A stretch of DNA of 64,000 nt from Lysinibacillus xylanilyticus (GCF_001708185.1 NZ_MDDN01000001.1:186001-250000), one strand, 5' to 3'. Shown: positions 7,370-16,117, counted from the stretch's first letter. Made by a program: numbers and translations. The notes: generated by a model from the sequence alone, not told the origin.

Positions 7370-8815
7370 TTATTTTTCTTTGCTAGATGTTCTTGACTTA
7401 TCCTGTACTTTTAAAAATGTTGGTCGCTTACCGTATCCGTCTATAGATAAACGAAATAAAGACTTTTTAATATCCTGCCAATCTAAATCTGCTCCCATAC
7501 TTAAGTATGCAACACCTAATACTCGTAAATTTGCCATATAAAGAAGTATGAAGAACATCGAAATAAAGAATCCAAATAACCCTAAAAAAGCAGATGCTAC
7601 AATACTAATTATCCTGAAAATACTCATTGCGGATACAATAGATTGATTGACGAGTGTAAAAGCTGCAATACTTGAAGTAGCAATAACTACAATCATGGAA
7701 GGACTCGTAACACCTGCTTTAATTGCCGCATCTCCAATAATTAATCCCCCAACAACACTTATTGAACCACCGATCACATTGGGTAGATGTATATTTGCTT
7801 CTCGAAATAATTCAAACATAAAAAGCATCATTAATATTTCAAGAATCGTTGGAAATGGGAGCCCCGTTCTTGATTCAACAACCGTCGCTAAAAGAATCAA
7901 TGGCAATTGCTCTTGATGATGAGTCGTTAGCGCAAGCCAAAAACCTGGTAAAAGTACACTTAAAAAGATAGCTATTCTTCGTAATGAACGCTCCATAGAA
8001 CTTACAATAATCGGCTGTTCATTATCCTCAGCTGATTTAAATAGTAACATTGAATTAGCAGGAGTAATAATGACATAGGATACACCATCAACGATAATGA
8101 GAATACGCCCACTACTTAATGCTTGTAAGGCAAAATCAGGCCGTCCAGTGTAATCATGTCTAGGTAGAATTTTCGCACTCCGCTCAATTCTTTCCATCAA
8201 TAAATCTCCACTAAATACAATATCCGTATCCACTTGCTGTAGCTGTAATTTTATTTGCTCGAGCATCTTTTGATTTACAACATCTTCTAAATAAAGCACA
8301 GCTACGGTTGTTTTGGAACGTTTACCAAGTTCATAAGTTTCAACACTTAATGAATTAGTAGGTATTCGTTTTCGTAATAAAGCAATATTAATAAAAACAT
8401 CCTCAATAAAATCATCTCTCGGACCTTTGACAACTAATTCTAGGGTTGTTTCTTTAATGTCCCGATTAGGTTTTTTAGCAATCTTACTTGAATACAACAA
8501 ATTCATATCTTCAAAATACAGTAATACATGTCCTCTATAGACTTTTGTAATGGCATCATCTTTACTTGATATTTTCTGAAGATGAGGAATGTGTAAATTA
8601 TTTTGTATATGTTCTTCTAACATTTCATCCGATGATGCAGTAAATAGTGATTGAACTCGTTGCACAATAACGGTGTGTAGTAACCGCTCATTAATGATCG
8701 CTTCACATTTTATTAAATGTACCTTTTGTTGCTGAAAGATATATTCTTGGAATACCACATCAGCAGAGCGTTGAAATAGTGCCTTCAAAGATTTCAAATT
8801 TAACTCCTGTTTCAT
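7370..8815 (-). CDS. GerA-family spore germination protein, A subunit
   Basis: This protein of about 481 residues has a soluble N-terminal half (to about residue 270) with the family segments LVVKGPRDDFIEDVFINIALLR and a VLYLEDVVN-like strand. A membrane half follows, beginning near SMERSLRRIAIFLSVLLPGFW and containing TGLPFPTILEILMMLFMFELFREA. This is the A subunit of GerA/GerB/GerK-type nutrient germinant receptors in the spore inner membrane. Receptors normally need B and C subunits, but neither is adjacent. I prefer the ATG at 8815, with GAGGAA 9 bases upstream. The ATG at 8833 abuts AGGAG and is less likely. Confidence 0.85.
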   Translation of the reverse strand: MKQELNLKSLKALFQRSADVVFQEYIFQQQKVHLIKCEAIINERLLHTVIVQRVQSLFTASSDEMLEEHIQNNLHIPHLQKISSKDDAITKVYRGHVLLYFEDMNLLYSSKIAKKPNRDIKETTLELVVKGPRDDFIEDVFINIALLRKRIPTNSLSVETYELGKRSKTTVAVLYLEDVVNQKMLEQIKLQLQQVDTDIVFSGDLLMERIERSAKILPRHDYTGRPDFALQALSSGRILIIVDGVSYVIITPANSMLLFKSAEDNEQPIIVSSMERSLRRIAIFLSVLLPGFWLALTTHHQEQLPLILLATVVESRTGLPFPTILEILMMLFMFELFREANIHLPNVIGGSISVVGGLIIGDAAIKAGVTSPSMIVVIATSSIAAFTLVNQSIVSAMSIFRIISIVASAFLGLFGFFISMFFILLYMANLRVLGVAYLSMGADLDWQDIKKSLFRLSIDGYGKRPTFLKVQDKSRTSSKEK

Positions 8816-8940
8816 TGACGAAATATTCCTCATCTCCTACTGAGCCAGCTCCAAATTAGTACATTAATCAATACACTTATGCATATTTTTCCCTTACTAA
8901 TTAAAAATATTCAAGAATACAGGATGTTGAACAAAATGCT

Positions 8941-9408
8941 TTATCTAATCATCTTTTTTAAGTTTGCCATTTCGATAGCTGACATTGCCGCATCATAGCC
9001 TTTATTACCTGATTTAGTGCCCGCACGTTCAATTGCTTGCTCGATATTTTCAGTTGTAACAATGCCAAAAATAACAGGTACATTTGTAGATAATGACACA
9101 CTAGCAATACCTTTTGCCGATTCATTACATACATAGTCATAGTGTGTTGTTGAACCACGAATCACCGTACCTAATCCAATAATTGCGTCATACGTCTTTG
9201 TTTCAGCTAACTGTTTTGCGATGAAAGGAACTTCAAATGCACCAGGAACCCATGCTACATCGATCGAGTTTTCGTCCACACCATGACGCTTTAAACCATC
9301 TAACGCCCCGTCCAATAATTTACTTGTAATAAATTCATTGAAACGTCCTACTACTACTGCTATTTTTAAATCCGTACCAATTAATTGTGCTTCAAATGTT
9401 CTACCCAT
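8941..9408 (-). CDS. ribH: 6,7-dimethyl-8-ribityllumazine synthase
   Basis: This 155-residue protein carries the lumazine synthase signatures: [19 protein letters not shown] near the start, [10 protein letters not shown] (about 53-62) and [19 protein letters not shown] with the catalytic His. It condenses the ribityl-aminopyrimidine with 3,4-dihydroxy-2-butanone 4-phosphate and assembles as a 60-mer in Bacilli. The AGGAGAG ribosome site is 5-6 bases from the ATG. It is the last gene of the ribE-ribB-ribH operon under FMN riboswitch control and lies 17 bases after ribB. Confidence 0.95.
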   Translation of the reverse strand: MGRTFEAQLIGTDLKIAVVVGRFNEFITSKLLDGALDGLKRHGVDENSIDVAWVPGAFEVPFIAKQLAETKTYDAIIGLGTVIRGSTTHYDYVCNESAKGIASVSLSTNVPVIFGIVTTENIEQAIERAGTKSGNKGYDAAMSAIEMANLKKMIR

Positions 9409-9425
9409 TTTTCTTCTCTCCTCTT

Positions 9426-10055
9426 TTATATTGTCAGTTTGTTTTCTTCAATTATTTGTTGACGTCGATAGGTTGCCAATGCTTCTACTGAAATCATTTT
9501 TAAATGATGTTGAGCTGCATACTTGATGAGGTCATTAAAGCGTAGCATTCTACCATCGTCGCCCATAATTTCACAAATAATGCCCACAGGTATACTATTA
9601 CAAAGTTTGGCTAAATCAATTGTTGCTTCAGTATGACCTCTACGCTCTAAGACACCATTTTCCTTTGCAATTAATGGAAATATATGGCCGGGTCTACGGA
9701 AATCTTCAGCCTTTGCTTGTGGTTCTATCATTTTTTCTATCGTCATCGCTCGTTCAAAGGCGCTGATTCCTGTCGTTGTATTCACATGATCTATGCTAAC
9801 GGTAAATGCTGTTTGATGATTATCTGTGTTATGACGGACCATTGGGTGCAAGCCTAATTTCAGTGCAAGTTGCTGTGAAATCGGTGTACAAATAAGGCCT
9901 CTTCCATAGGTCGCCATAAAGTTAATCGTTTCAGGTGTCATAAACTCTGCAAGCGCCAGTAAGTCTCCTTCATTTTCTCGATCCTCATCATCTACAACAA
10001 CAATCATCTTACCTTGTTTTAAATCCTCTATTGCTTCTTCAATTGAATGTAGCAA
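9426..10055 (-). CDS. ribB: 3,4-dihydroxy-2-butanone 4-phosphate synthase (RibB only)
   Basis: The protein has the full DHBP synthase domain: [13 protein letters not shown] (acidic metal and substrate loop), [20 protein letters not shown] and [14 protein letters not shown]. It makes the four-carbon precursor of riboflavin from ribulose 5-phosphate. In most Bacilli this domain is fused to GTP cyclohydrolase II (RibBA, about 400 residues). Here the protein ends after about 209 residues, and no cyclohydrolase domain follows. The open frame begins at a GTG at 10064, but the AGGAGG site abuts it. The TTG at 10055 has an 8-base spacing and matches the family N-terminus, so I use it. Confidence 0.9.
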   Translation of the reverse strand: MLHSIEEAIEDLKQGKMIVVVDDEDRENEGDLLALAEFMTPETINFMATYGRGLICTPISQQLALKLGLHPMVRHNTDNHQTAFTVSIDHVNTTTGISAFERAMTIEKMIEPQAKAEDFRRPGHIFPLIAKENGVLERRGHTEATIDLAKLCNSIPVGIICEIMGDDGRMLRFNDLIKYAAQHHLKMISVEALATYRRQQIIEENKLTI

Positions 10056-10081
10056 TATCGCCACCTCCTGTTCAGTGTTAG

Positions 10082-10720
10082 TTAAAACCCGTTTTGTGCT
10101 AAAAAGTCTCTCGTAATGGTCGGCATTTCCTGTCCACGCTTCAGTTGATGCAAAATATATTTCCCAACTAAATCGGTTTCTATATTGACGAGATCCCCAA
10201 TTTTCTTCATACCTAAAATTGTTTCCTTGTAAGTGTGCGGTATCAGTGCTATTGTGACACTATTCTTCTCGACTTGAAAAAGTGTTAAGCTCGTACCGTC
10301 AATCGTGATGGAACCCTTTGGAATACAATAGCCCGTTAACTCCTCTGACAACTCAAAATCAATATAGACTGCATTTGCTAATGCTCGCTTACGCAATATT
10401 TTCCCTACTCCATCTACATGTCCTGATACAAAATGTCCACCGAAACGTCCATTAGCAGACATGGCGCGCTCTAAATTTACCGGATCTCCTACAGCGAGCT
10501 GCTGTAAATTTGTTGCTTTCACCGATTCAGGCATCACATCCATCGTTAGCTCCTGTTCATTAAAATGTATCACCGTTAAACAAACACCATTAACTGCTAT
10601 ACTGTCCCCGAGCTTTACATCCTCCACCATTTTCGATGAAATAACGGTAATTTTCATACTTTGTCGATTGCTTTGCAAAGTTTTTACTGTACCAATATCT
10701 TCAACAATCCCTGTAAACAA
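10082..10720 (-). CDS. ribE: Riboflavin synthase alpha chain
   Basis: This 212-residue protein starts [12 protein letters not shown], the hallmark of riboflavin synthase. It shows the internal duplication of two lumazine-binding barrels: [14 protein letters not shown] in the first half and [13 protein letters not shown] in the second. It dismutates two 6,7-dimethyl-8-ribityllumazine molecules into riboflavin and the pyrimidine precursor. The start is a TTG at 10720 behind GTAGGTGG. It is the first gene of the operon, where most Bacilli have ribD. The FMN-riboswitch leader precedes it directly. Confidence 0.93.
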   Translation of the reverse strand: MFTGIVEDIGTVKTLQSNRQSMKITVISSKMVEDVKLGDSIAVNGVCLTVIHFNEQELTMDVMPESVKATNLQQLAVGDPVNLERAMSANGRFGGHFVSGHVDGVGKILRKRALANAVYIDFELSEELTGYCIPKGSITIDGTSLTLFQVEKNSVTIALIPHTYKETILGMKKIGDLVNIETDLVGKYILHQLKRGQEMPTITRDFLAQNGF

Positions 10721-10804
10721 TTTTCCACCTACTTCCTATGCTTTCAGCGTTCCAATCTTTAGCGGTTGTCCCTTCTCTCAGCAATAAAAAATTTTCATTC
10801 AAAC

Positions 10805-10831
10805 AAAAAACCCCTTTCATTAAAGGGGTTT
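10805..10831 (-). terminator. Riboswitch terminator 1 (proximal to ribE)
   Basis: On the minus strand AAACCCCTTT pairs with AAAGGGGTTT around a 4-base loop, and a T-rich tract follows. It lies about 80 bases after the proximal FMN aptamer and about 85 bases before ribE, as expected of an FMN-controlled expression platform. Confidence 0.8.
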
Positions 10832-10910
10832 GGGAGTTCATATTAATAAGACGTCAACAAACAAACCTAATGGATACAAAATTTTTCCATAGGCTATCAT
10901 CTCATCTGTT

Positions 10911-11024
10911 CTTCTCCCATCCAGACTATCACTGTCGGTTTTGGATTTGCACCAAATCAGCTTGCGCTCACGGACTTTGAATTACTTCATCACCGCCGAT
11001 TGGGAATTTCACCCTACCCCGAAG
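10911..11024 (-). ncRNA. FMN riboswitch (RFN element), proximal copy
   Basis: Read on the minus strand it starts CTTCGGGGTAGGGTGAAATT and ends CTGGATGGGAGAAG, the outer P1 ends of the RFN aptamer. The internal GGCGGTGATGAAGTAATTC, GTGAGCGCAAGCTGATTTGG and CCAAAACCGACAGT blocks are all present. FMN binding would favour terminator 1 and reduce ribE-ribB-ribH expression. It differs from the distal copy at one base in 114 (position 10930). Confidence 0.93.
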
Positions 11025-11063
11025 AACATACTACTATTCAATTCGTTAGCTAAATAATAAATC

Positions 11064-11135
11064 AATTTGCCTTGGCGTAATTGCGTCCGGAGGTTTTATC
11101 TTCATTCGTGTTCTAAACACCTACTGAATGAAGAT
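11064..11135. repeat. Family B intergenic repeat, copy 1
   Basis: It begins with the palindrome AATTTGCCTTGGCGTAATT, then GCGTCCGGAGG, and ends in a hairpin pairing TTTTATCTTCATTC with GAATGAAGATAAAA. Similar modules occur at 22337-22450 and 57754-57880. This copy sits between the two FMN riboswitches. Confidence 0.55.
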
Positions 11136-11168
11136 AAAAAAAACTTCCCAACTTAAATGATGGGAAGT
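11136..11168 (-). terminator. Riboswitch terminator 2 (distal)
   Basis: On the minus strand ACTTCCCA pairs with TGGGAAGT, followed by an uninterrupted run of eight T. It lies about 70 bases after the distal FMN aptamer. Its sequence is unlike terminator 1. Confidence 0.82.
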
Positions 11169-11236
11169 AGTTAACAAAAGCATACTCAAATAAACCTTGT
11201 AAATTCAAATGAATTTAAAAAGCTCATACTTTTACC

Positions 11237-11350
11237 CTTCTCCCATCCAGACTATAACTGTCGGTTTTGGATTTGCACCAAATCAGCTTGCGCTCACGGA
11301 CTTTGAATTACTTCATCACCGCCGATTGGGAATTTCACCCTACCCCGAAG
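11237..11350 (-). ncRNA. FMN riboswitch (RFN element), distal copy
   Basis: This is a second complete RFN aptamer on the minus strand, 113 of 114 bases identical to the proximal copy. The expected order of transcription is aptamer (11350 to 11237), terminator 2, the family B repeat, the proximal aptamer, terminator 1 and ribE. A TATAAT (minus strand, 11390-11395) just upstream is the likely -10 of the operon promoter; no clear -35 is seen. Confidence 0.93.
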
Positions 11351-11520
11351 GATTTTTTATTTAGCTATTTCTTACGATAACACTATTTTATTATATTATC
11401 CAGATAATTCTTTAAAAAATACTGGCTGCACCTCTTGATGCTTTGGCGAGAAAGGGATGGGTATTTGTTTGTACCTGTCTCAATACTAACGGATGACAGG
11501 TATTTTCCTATTAGCATACG

Positions 11521-11750
11521 TTATCAGGTGTGTTGATTAATCATTTTATCCATTCAAATTAATACAAAGAGGCAGATTTCCGCTCCAGGCTGAAGCTAAG
11601 CTCTGCGACGAAAGCAAAGGCTGCAAAAGCACTCGAGTAGCCCAGAGTACAATCTAGTTTAAATGAGAATATATTAGCAAAATAGCTACAAAAAGATCCT
11701 TTAATCACTCAATAATAAACCTATTTTTTCCTAATCAACACGCCTGATAA
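11521..11750. repeat. MITE-like element with 20-bp terminal inverted repeats
   Basis: The left end TTATCAGGTGTGTTGATTA (11521-11539) is matched at the right by TAATCAACACGCCTGATAA (11732-11750), with one mismatch. The 230-base interior is non-coding and contains a GC-richer stretch (11570-11650). No transposase is encoded. The rest of the 11351-12042 gap contains nothing I can name. Confidence 0.6.
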
Positions 11751-12042
11751 ATTATATTAAAAAATTCGTGGCGTTTTACATAATATAATTATCAGAAAAT
11801 TCCGCAATCAGATGCTAACCCCCTTAGCTTTAAGATGCATGCAAAGAAAATGCTTTGTTCTCCTTTACCTGAAAAAATTTTTAAGTATTAGTGAAAAAAA
11901 TGCTTATCAAGGGTTATTTACAATACGTTGTTTCATATCCTGTATAATCATGTCATTATATTAAGAATAGGCTTTCCTATTCCTAGTAACATTTTTAAGA
12001 AAAAAGCGTCTATACAACTAGATTATAAAGGAGAAAGTTTAC

Positions 12043-12660
12043 ATGAAATATATTATCTTTGATTTTGATGGAACATTGGCTGATTCTACAGCAGTGTTTG
12101 CATCAGCATGGAATACGCTTGCACTAAAATATAAATTTAAAGGAATAGAGTTAAAGGAAATCGAAGCACTGAAAAAATTGTCAATAGCGGAACGTAGTAA
12201 ATTATTTGACTTCCCCATGTATAAATTGCCCATGATTTTACCACAATTTTATCGATTGTATCGTCAATCATTAAATGATGTCCACCTTTATGATGGTATT
12301 AAAGACGTTCTTATGGAAATTGATCAAAGGGGCTATAAAATCCTTATCATTTCCTCCAATTCACAGGAGAACATTTTAGAATTCCTAAAAATGAACGGCA
12401 TTCATTGTGTATCAAATGTTCTTTGTTCAAACCGTATTTTTGGAAAGGATAAAGTGATAAAGAAATTTTTAAAGGATTCAAGCATTACACCATCTGAAGT
12501 TATCTATATTGGTGATGAACAAAGAGACATTGTAGCTTGCAAAAAAGTGGGAGTGCCTATTATTTGGGTTGGTTGGGGATATGACGCTATTGAAGTTGTT
12601 CAACAAGAGGAACCCGAGTACAAAGTGGCGACACCACAGGAAATTTTAAACATCATATAA
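12043..12660 (+). CDS. HAD-superfamily hydrolase (phosphatase-like)
   Basis: This 205-residue protein shows all four HAD motifs. Motif I is FDFDGTLADS (residues 5-14, nucleophile and acid Asp), motif II is the Ser in LIISSNS, motif III is the Lys in GKDKVI, and motif IV is IGDEQRDIVAC. The helical cap between motifs I and II resembles phosphoglycolate phosphatase or PpaX-type enzymes. The substrate is unknown. The ATG is preceded by AAAGGAGAAAG with good spacing. It stands alone with a long non-coding region upstream and a hairpin downstream. Confidence 0.82.
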   Translation: MKYIIFDFDGTLADSTAVFASAWNTLALKYKFKGIELKEIEALKKLSIAERSKLFDFPMYKLPMILPQFYRLYRQSLNDVHLYDGIKDVLMEIDQRGYKILIISSNSQENILEFLKMNGIHCVSNVLCSNRIFGKDKVIKKFLKDSSITPSEVIYIGDEQRDIVACKKVGVPIIWVGWGYDAIEVVQQEEPEYKVATPQEILNII

Positions 12661-12667
12661 ACTAAAA

Positions 12668-12698
12668 GGATCATAGCGACTAAAGAATCGCTATGATC
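12668..12698 (+). terminator. Hairpin after the HAD gene
   Basis: GATCATAGCGA pairs with TCGCTATGATC around a short loop. The following T content is modest, so this may be a weak terminator or an mRNA-stabilising hairpin. Confidence 0.6.
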
Positions 12699-12807
12699 AT
12701 CTTGTTGTTGAAAGAATTAAAGTGGCAATGAAATTAAGGTGTCCTAAAATACCGCTGTCACTTCATTTTCTTCGCGCAAACCTTGATAAGTTTCTTTGAA
12801 AAAAACA

Positions 12808-13800
12808 CTATGGCTTTTTCAAGATTTCTACATATTTTTCTGCTGTTCTTATCTCAACAGTAAGGGAATTTTTACTATAGTTAGCTTTTATTAAAAATGG
12901 AACGTCACTTGTATTTTGGAATCTAAAATCTAATCCACCATAGGAAACCGTAGCATCTCTTCCTTTTGGAACATACCCAACATCTAAGGAATGGTGATGA
13001 CGTTCTACAAATTTTACTAGTATTTGATCAACCGCGTTAAACAGGGTTGAAGACGTTTGACAAATGCCTCCCCCAATACCCATCACAACCTTTTTGTTGA
13101 TGATTTCTGGTGCGGGCTGATAACCATTCGCTTCGTCCCTCGGTCCAACGACTGTATTAAAGGAGAAATTATCTCCACTCCCAACGATAACATTATTGAT
13201 GGCCTCCGCAGAAAGTTCAATATTTTTATTTCTTCCTATATCAGTGGTACCGAAGTAAGTTGTATAAGATGCGACAACTACTTCTTCTAAATAAGGAATA
13301 TCTTCAAAAGAATAACCGCTTTCGGTAATATAAAGAGGCAACTCCACTTTACCACCGGTCGCTGATGCTTCTAATATTCTCTCTACTAATTCACTTTCTT
13401 TTAAAACAATTAATGGACTCCCTTCCATTACTTTTCCTTGATCATCCAGTTTATCGAGGATCATACGCTTATCATAGCCGGCTGTTTGTTCATTTCCTCT
13501 CGCTAACTCTTTTGCTAATTGCTCAATTTGTTTTGTATACGATTGTACATCACGCTCATAGTCCATTTCATTCGGTGATATTGTGTGTATGATCGCTTTG
13601 GTAGAAGGGTCCACAATTTCAACAACTACTGGCTCTGTTTGTTGTTCAAAGTTAACAGGCTTTTTTAATTCCCCAACTTCTCGCTCTGACTCTTGAATTT
13701 GTTGTTCGAGTTTTTTCTCATCATCCGTTTTCCCCTGACAGCCAACTAGTGCAATTGTGCCGATCATACACAATATGGCCATCCACTTTTTCTTCAACAT
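12808..13800 (-). CDS. VanW family lipoprotein
   Basis: The protein (about 330 residues) starts with a lipoprotein signal peptide ending LVGC, so it is probably anchored to the outer face of the membrane. A coiled, charged region follows (about 25-60). The C-terminal half is a VanW domain with GDNFSFNTVVGPRDEANGY, GGGICQTSSTLFNA and RHHHSLDVGYVPKGRDATV, all typical of the family. VanW was named from vancomycin-resistance clusters, but its biochemical role is unknown and most chromosomal copies are unrelated to resistance. The ATG at 13800 follows AGGTAGGTG; the open frame itself begins with TTG one codon earlier. Confidence 0.87.
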   Translation of the reverse strand: MLKKKWMAILCMIGTIALVGCQGKTDDEKKLEQQIQESEREVGELKKPVNFEQQTEPVVVEIVDPSTKAIIHTISPNEMDYERDVQSYTKQIEQLAKELARGNEQTAGYDKRMILDKLDDQGKVMEGSPLIVLKESELVERILEASATGGKVELPLYITESGYSFEDIPYLEEVVVASYTTYFGTTDIGRNKNIELSAEAINNVIVGSGDNFSFNTVVGPRDEANGYQPAPEIINKKVVMGIGGGICQTSSTLFNAVDQILVKFVERHHHSLDVGYVPKGRDATVSYGGLDFRFQNTSDVPFLIKANYSKNSLTVEIRTAEKYVEILKKP

Positions 13801-14036
13801 CAAACACCTACCTCTATCGTAATACTACAGAGACATCTTATTCGTGTATTGTTGATAGTGTGTTTCTTTTTATCATTTTTATTTGTTTATTAAATGAAAA
13901 CACTTTACAAAATTGAGTGACGGAGTTTGTATTGAACAGCTATCATGTCATATCTTACCTATAAAGGAAATGTAATAATTATCGGTAGCTCACTTGCTCA
14001 TAAAATTTCGATTCCTCACTAGAATTTTTAGCATAA

Positions 14037-14080
14037 AAAAAGAACTGCCCCATCAGTTTCAACTGATTTTGGAACAGTTC
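14037..14080 (-). terminator. Terminator of the LysM-CAP gene
   Basis: On the minus strand GAACTGTTCC pairs with GGGGCAGTTC and TCAGTTGAAACTGA forms the inner stem. The hairpin is followed by TTTTTTT. Confidence 0.8.
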
Positions 14081-14087
14081 ATTGCTC

Positions 14088-14696
14088 TTATTTTTGAATA
14101 AACATTTGTGTCCAGTAATTGCCATCCTTCACATATCCTACACCGATATGTGTATAGCTTTCGTTCAGAATATTCGCTCTGTGACCTGAACTGTTCATCC
14201 ATGCTTTCACTACTTCTTCTGCTGAAGGTTGACCCATTGCAATATTTTCGCCGGCTGATTTATAAGAAATACCGAAGTTTTTCATCATCGTAAATGGTGT
14301 ACCGTAAGTTGGGCTTGTGTGATCAAAGTATTTTTTATCATGCATGTCTTGAGATTTATATTTTGCTACTCGTGAAAGCTCCCAATCTTCTTTTAATGCC
14401 GGAAGACCTGCCTTCGCTCGTTCAGCATTGACAAGTTTCACAACCTCTTGCTCTACGCTTACTTGTTCGTTTGAAGGAATATTAATTTTTTCTCCTGGAT
14501 TAATTTGATTTGGATTGGCAAGTTGCGGATTCGCATCAATTAGCTCTTGTACACCTGTTTGTGTTTTTGAGGCTATTTTCCAAAGAGTATCCCCAGTTTC
14601 TACTGTATATGAATCGGCTGCCATCGCCGCTACTGGCACTAATAATGATGCTGATAATACTGAAGCTAATGCTACTTTTTTTACTTTATTAAACAT
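14088..14696 (-). CDS. Secreted LysM-CAP domain protein (YkwD/SafA-like)
   Basis: The protein has a Sec signal peptide (MFNKVKK, then a hydrophobic stretch ending AAMAA). A LysM peptidoglycan-binding domain follows, YTVETGDTLWKIASKTQT to GEKINIPS (about residues 30-75). The C-terminal CAP/SCP domain carries LVNAERAKAGL, FDHTSPTYGTPF, GENIAMG and WMNSSGHRANIL, including the conserved His and Glu. Relatives are secreted cell-wall or spore-coat proteins of unknown activity. The ATG at 14696 lies 9 bases from AGGAAGGA; the ATG at 14705 touches that site and is less likely. Confidence 0.87.
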   Translation of the reverse strand: MFNKVKKVALASVLSASLLVPVAAMAADSYTVETGDTLWKIASKTQTGVQELIDANPQLANPNQINPGEKINIPSNEQVSVEQEVVKLVNAERAKAGLPALKEDWELSRVAKYKSQDMHDKKYFDHTSPTYGTPFTMMKNFGISYKSAGENIAMGQPSAEEVVKAWMNSSGHRANILNESYTHIGVGYVKDGNYWTQMFIQK

Positions 14697-14946
14697 ATAA
14701 TTCATTCCTTCCTGATTCGCTCTATAAACATCGTAAATAGTTTTAGAGCAATATTCATCACTAAATATTTGGAAGGATTTTTACAGTTGTATGACAAGAG
14801 ATATAGTAGACTAAACAATTACCAATATAGCGCTATTCTTAAGTTCTAATCTTGTAATATAGTTGCAACACTATTGTAACTGGGATATATTACTATAGTT
14901 TTCACTAGCAGAATGATAGTTATTATTACCAATACATGTTTTTAAT

Positions 14947-15283
14947 GGTTCATCACCAAAACGTGTGGTTGATTTCCGTTCCGACTGGGCGCTTTGTTGC
15001 TGTCGCTTCGCTTTCGCACAGATAAAACATTTGCCGCTGACGCTTCGCTTTCGCGCAGAGCAGAGCTTCCTGGGGGCGTCCGATGAGCCGCTTCACTCGC
15101 TAAAGGAACGAAGGCTAAGTTCGTCACGTCCTGTGACAATGCCTTCGTGACCAACATCGTGTTGGCCTCAGGGTCTCATCTGTGACGCTGATCCCCAAGG
15201 AGTCACCCAGCCTCCACTCCAATCAACTTATTTACATAGTATATGTTTTAACAAATGTCATCCACAACTTTTGGTGATGAGCC
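14947..15283. repeat. Family A MITE-like repeat, long copy
   Basis: The left end GGTTCATCACCAAAACGTGT and the reverse complement of the right end, GGCTCATCACCAAAAGTTGT, are imperfect terminal inverted repeats about 335 bases apart. The interior is non-coding and GC-richer than the flanks. It shares its ends and the GGGTCTCATCTGTGACGCTG block with the copy at 54727-54933. It also carries two inserts that copy lacks: one at about 14995-15070 with two GCTTCGCTTTCGC motifs, and one at about 15101-15165 with small palindromes. Confidence 0.75.
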
Positions 15284-15323
15284 TTTTTAATGCTAATAAA
15301 ATCATAAAGTAAAAAGAAAAATC

Positions 15324-15947
15324 TTATTTAGCATATTTCACATAGAACCTATAGATTAATACGATATAAATCCAATCATATATAAGGGTGGCAAGCGAAA
15401 TAATAGTGATCAATGGTGTTCTAAAGTACATATAGAAGCCTACTGCTGCAAACATAGTACCAATCATTTTACATATTGCTATACCCATTGATTGGCCACT
15501 CAAATTCCCTCTTTGGATAAATAATGCGATAAACAGCCCTGACATCATCAGATTTTGTGAAAATGCAGCATATTTGCCTGTTATATCATTGAATTCATGG
15601 ATCATCGCTAAAATAATGAAAAAACTTACCGCGAGCGTAATGAAAAAGGATGAGTAAAATAACTTTCTTGGAATTATTTTTTTATATTCTTTATAACCAT
15701 AAAGCAAAAATTGCATCATAATAACGACGTCTAACATAAACCATAGGAAAGTAAAGATCCTTTGCAGGTCATTTTGTGGATACATAAAGGCAAAGATAAA
15801 CTCCCAAGAAATATTGGCACAAATTGCGGCCATTGGCATGCCATATTTCTTATCCTGAAATCCTCGTTTGATAATTAGTATGTAAGTAATAATCCAAAAT
15901 AGCCCCATGCCTAATTGACAGATCAGTAGGAATTTCTCTTGAGTCAT
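15324..15947 (-). CDS. Putative transmembrane terpene cyclase (PaxB/Pyr4-like)
   Basis: This 207-residue integral membrane protein has about seven hydrophobic segments. The stretch YGMPMAAICANISWEF (about residues 35-50) closely resembles the MP-AxCNNxAWE signature of fungal Pyr4/PaxB/AusL meroterpenoid cyclases, where the Glu is catalytic. A second acidic site may be Asp73 (WFMLDVV) or the Asp in LIYDWIYIV near the C-terminus. Length and topology fit the family. If so, it would protonate and cyclise an isoprenoid or isoprenylated substrate in the membrane. No prenyltransferase is adjacent, and the family call is from motif memory only. Confidence 0.55.
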   Translation of the reverse strand: MTQEKFLLICQLGMGLFWIITYILIIKRGFQDKKYGMPMAAICANISWEFIFAFMYPQNDLQRIFTFLWFMLDVVIMMQFLLYGYKEYKKIIPRKLFYSSFFITLAVSFFIILAMIHEFNDITGKYAAFSQNLMMSGLFIALFIQRGNLSGQSMGIAICKMIGTMFAAVGFYMYFRTPLITIISLATLIYDWIYIVLIYRFYVKYAK

Positions 15948-16117
15948 CTATACATACTCCTTCCCTCTATTAATGATTCTTCGATACTATATGTGAAGAA
16001 TTCTATTTTTTATGTCTAAAAGATCTAAAGAAGGGTATGTAAATATTCAAGGCTCTAAAAAGAGTAAGCGCCTATACTTTCATTAATCAATCATATATAG
16101 TAAAAAGAGGTGATGAT

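Noticed and set aside
11136-11360. Tandem aptamers considered as an assembly duplication
   Set aside because: Terminators and flanking sequence differ fully between the copies, so a simple duplicated contig segment does not explain it. It is still listed as a check in the finding.
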